From Cellvibrio sp. (lineage in GTDB: Bacteria; Pseudomonadota; Gammaproteobacteria; Pseudomonadales; Cellvibrionaceae): a stretch of 7,047 nt of DNA. A program made the translations under genes and the position numbers. How positions within the stretch are numbered: the stretch's first letter is position 1; each line of letters begins with the position of its first letter. The notes under the pieces are model-generated. The model ran no database searches. It worked only from the letters and a program-made list of their open reading frames with translations, and had not been told where the DNA came from. The DNA lies in the NCBI GenBank assembly GCA_021323495.1, contig JAJQJO010000196.1, positions 1-7,047 on the forward strand, in the 5' to 3' direction. Below are positions 4,898 through 7,047 of the stretch, one piece after another.

Positions 4898-6079
4898 ATG
4901 AGTAGTTTTAAAGAAAAAGCCAAAGCTTTACTGCAACAGCACGAAGCGCTGGTAACAAAAAAAAATATCGTGAAAGCAGATGGCAATGGAATTTACGATT
5001 GTTATGAGAACCCGATCCTCACCGCAGAGCATGCACCTGTTTTCTGGCGTTACGACCTGAACGAAAAAACCAATCCATTTTTGATGGAGCGCCAGGGTGT
5101 CAATGCTGCGTTTAATTCGGGTGCGATTTTGTGGAAGGGAAAATATATATTGGCGGTGCGTGTTGAAGGTGTTGATCGCAAATCATTTTTTGCCATCGCT
5201 GAGAGCCCTAACGGGATCGACAATTTCCGCTTTTGGGATTACCCCATCACCCTGCCGGAAACCGACCGTCCCGACACCAATGTTTATGACATGCGTTTGA
5301 CGGCGCATGAAGATGGTTATATCTACGGTTTGTTTTGCACCGAGCGAAAAGATTTAAATCATCCCAATGACACTTCTGCTGCTGAAGCGCAGTGCGGTAT
5401 TGCGCGCGCCAAAGATCTAATTACCTGGGAGCGTCTGCCTGATTTAATAACCTATTCCGGGCAGCAGCGTAACGTGGTGTTGCACCCGGAATTTATCGAT
5501 GGGAAATACGGTTTGTTTACCCGCCCGCAAGATGGTTTTATCAGCGTTGGTGGCGGCGGCGGTATCGGTTGGGGCTTGGTGGATGATATGACCCGCGCCG
5601 AAGTGAAATCCGAAGTAATTGTCGACGGCAAGGTTTATCACACCATTAAAGAAGTCAAAAATGGCCAGGGACCCGCGCCGATCAAAACCGCAGAGGGCTG
5701 GCTGAATCTGGCGCACGGTGTGCGTAACACCGCTGCCGGGTTGCGTTACACACTCTATATGTTCATGACTGAATTGGAGCGCCCCTGGGTTGTTAGCCAC
5801 AGCCCGGCAGGTCATTTTATTGCGCCTCATGGCGCCGAACGTGTGGGCGATGTTTCCAACGTGGCATTCTCCAACGGTTGGATTGTTAACGAAAAGAATG
5901 AAGTATTTATTTATTACGCTTCATCGGATACACGCATGCACGTTGCCACTTCCACCGTAGAAAAGTTGATCGACTATTGTAAAAACACGCCGGCAGATGG
6001 TTTGCGTTCCGCTGCATCAGTTGCGGTGCGCAATAAACTGATCAGTGCTAATTTAACAATCCTGAAGGAATTGGTGTAA
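4898..6079 (+). CDS. GH130 4-O-beta-D-mannosyl-D-glucose phosphorylase (EC 2.4.1.281)
   Basis: This 393-residue cytoplasmic enzyme splits beta-1,4-mannosyl-glucose with phosphate into alpha-mannose 1-phosphate and glucose. Its sequence is strikingly close to the Bacteroides fragilis enzyme as I remember it, throughout its length. Shared blocks include FWRYDLNEKTNPFLMER (49-65), NVYDMRLTAHEDG (128-140), QQRNVVLHPEF (189-199), the Gly-rich loop at 218-226, AHGVRNTAAGLRY (272-284) and YYASSDTRMHVATST (339-353). Asp131 matches the catalytic acid position of that enzyme, and the fold expected is a five-bladed beta-propeller. A frame extension to ATG 4844 would add 18 residues with no family counterpart, so 4898 is chosen. 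The epimerase gene follows after 3 nt, supplying the substrate from mannobiose. An operator candidate lies 72 bp upstream. Subfamily GH130_1 is the best call; a broader mannooligosaccharide phosphorylase (GH130_2) is much less likely. Confidence 0.95.
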   Translation: MSSFKEKAKALLQQHEALVTKKNIVKADGNGIYDCYENPILTAEHAPVFWRYDLNEKTNPFLMERQGVNAAFNSGAILWKGKYILAVRVEGVDRKSFFAIAESPNGIDNFRFWDYPITLPETDRPDTNVYDMRLTAHEDGYIYGLFCTERKDLNHPNDTSAAEAQCGIARAKDLITWERLPDLITYSGQQRNVVLHPEFIDGKYGLFTRPQDGFISVGGGGGIGWGLVDDMTRAEVKSEVIVDGKVYHTIKEVKNGQGPAPIKTAEGWLNLAHGVRNTAAGLRYTLYMFMTELERPWVVSHSPAGHFIAPHGAERVGDVSNVAFSNGWIVNEKNEVFIYYASSDTRMHVATSTVEKLIDYCKNTPADGLRSAASVAVRNKLISANLTILKELV

Positions 6080-6082
6080 CGC

Positions 6083-7047
6083 ATGAATGCCGCCAGTTTC
6101 CCGGTGCGTATTGCATCGCTCCAGCAGGAATTTCGCCAGGAATTAATTGCTATTGCCGATTGGTGGGCCACACATACGGTCGATCTCGAGCAAGGTGGTT
6201 TTTACGGTGAAGTTGATGCCGACAATAAACCGGTTAAACAGGCGAGCAAAGGCATTATTTTAAATGCACGTATTTTGTGGTTTTTTAGCGAAGTCGCGCA
6301 GGAAGTCGACAGCCCCGTGTATCGCCGTTGCGCGATACGCGCCTACGATTATTTAATGGCGCATTTTTTTGATAAAGAAAAGGGCGGTGTCTATTGGGAG
6401 CTGGATGCGGCCGCCGTACCCATCAATACCAAAAAACAAGTCTATGCACAGGCGTTTACTATTTATGCCCTCTGCGCCTACTACCAGCTTACGGGTGATG
6501 CGCAAGCACTCGCGCGTGCGCTGGAATGTTTTAATCTGGTTGAGCAGTACGCAATTGACCGCGAACATGAAGGCTATCTCGAAGCGTTTACGCGTGACTG
6601 GGGCGTGATTGAAGATTTGCGCCTCAGCGAAAAAGATTTGAATTATCCCAAATCGCAAAATACTCATTTGCACATACTGGAAGCTTACACAACCTTGTAC
6701 CAGGCGCATCCCAGCGCGGAAGTGAAAGCGGCGCTTGAATACAATATCCAGATGTTTGATAAATACATGATCGATAGAAATACGCATCACCTGCGGATGT
6801 TTATGGATTTGGAATGGAACGATTTTTCACCCGGTTATACCTACGGCCACGATATTGAAGCCAGCTGGTTAATCGCCAAAGCATTGGAGTCGCTCGGTGA
6901 TAATGAATATCTCGGTAAGTTGACGCCTACACTGATCAAGATCGCGCAGGTGACTGTGAATGAAGCGATTGGTGAGCAGGGACAGGTGATTGATTCCTAT
7001 GATTTCGCCACGCGCAAAATCAATCCTGATACTGTCTGGTGGGTGCA
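6083..7047 (+). CDS. Cellobiose/mannobiose 2-epimerase, AGE superfamily (partial, 3' end missing)
   Basis: The 321 residues visible belong to the N-acylglucosamine 2-epimerase superfamily, cellobiose 2-epimerase branch (EC 5.1.3.11), a cytoplasmic (alpha/alpha)6-barrel enzyme. It inverts C2 of the reducing-end sugar of beta-1,4 disaccharides, here probably mannobiose to mannosyl-glucose. Visible family features are GGFYGEVD (38-45), Arg63 in NARILWFFS, NTHLHILEAY (193-202) with His197, YGHDIEASWL (254-263) with His256, and W319-W320 near the edge. These sit at a constant offset of 3 from Arg66, His200, His259 and Trp322 of the Rhodothermus marinus enzyme as I recall it. The third catalytic His, expected near residue 387, lies beyond the window. 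The family is usually about 390-410 residues, so roughly 70-90 are missing. ATG 6083 lies 3 nt after the phosphorylase stop; AAGGA at 6065-6069 is somewhat distant, so translation is probably coupled. Confidence 0.93.
   Translation, partial: MNAASFPVRIASLQQEFRQELIAIADWWATHTVDLEQGGFYGEVDADNKPVKQASKGIILNARILWFFSEVAQEVDSPVYRRCAIRAYDYLMAHFFDKEKGGVYWELDAAAVPINTKKQVYAQAFTIYALCAYYQLTGDAQALARALECFNLVEQYAIDREHEGYLEAFTRDWGVIEDLRLSEKDLNYPKSQNTHLHILEAYTTLYQAHPSAEVKAALEYNIQMFDKYMIDRNTHHLRMFMDLEWNDFSPGYTYGHDIEASWLIAKALESLGDNEYLGKLTPTLIKIAQVTVNEAIGEQGQVIDSYDFATRKINPDTVWWV

Noticed and set aside
6353..6790. 145-codon minus-strand frame opposite the epimerase gene
   Set aside because: The + strand frame encodes a clear AGE-superfamily enzyme with all expected motifs, so this is a shadow.

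Overview
The window looks like chromosomal DNA from a polysaccharide-degrading gammaproteobacterium, most likely Cellvibrio or a close relative in the Cellvibrionaceae. This is inferred from the combination of protein families, moderate GC content and gene order, all judged by eye; no database comparison was possible. No tRNA, rRNA, CRISPR array, transposase or integrase is visible.

Left part (1-750, + strand): the tail of an unidentified gene is followed by three very small, tightly overlapping reading frames (119-274, 271-384, 384-623). They end at a strong intrinsic terminator (714-750). The region is more AT-rich than the rest. The three frames are either translationally coupled small genes or, perhaps more likely, one membrane-anchored or lipoprotein gene of about 168 codons split by two -1 frame changes.

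Middle part (765-2509, - strand): a DUF6498-like multi-pass membrane protein of unknown function, then a LacI-family transcription regulator. A terminator (1445-1478) lies between them.

Right part (2510-7047, + strand): this is a beta-1,4-mannobiose catabolic cluster. It encodes a sodium:solute symporter-family transporter (2831-4753), a GH130 4-O-beta-D-mannosyl-D-glucose phosphorylase (4898-6079) and, 3 nt downstream, an AGE-superfamily cellobiose/mannobiose 2-epimerase (6083 to beyond the window end). In the inferred pathway, a mannan-derived disaccharide, probably beta-1,4-mannobiose, enters through the symporter. The epimerase converts its reducing-end mannose to glucose, giving mannosyl-glucose. 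The phosphorylase then splits this into mannose 1-phosphate and glucose, conserving the glycosidic bond energy.

Two near-palindromic sites of the form TGTAANCGNTTAC(A/G), at 2624-2637 and 4813-4826, look like LacI-family operators. One lies between the divergent regulator and transporter genes, the other in front of the phosphorylase gene, so the local regulator probably controls both transcription units and perhaps itself. The 144-bp gap between transporter and phosphorylase genes is unusually structured, with a long hairpin whose T-run is on the wrong side for a terminator, the operator, and a second hairpin in the leader.

The catabolic chemistry is already known from other bacteria, so it is not a new system. 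The least explained parts are the 119-623 reading-frame stack and the structured intergenic region at 4754-4897.
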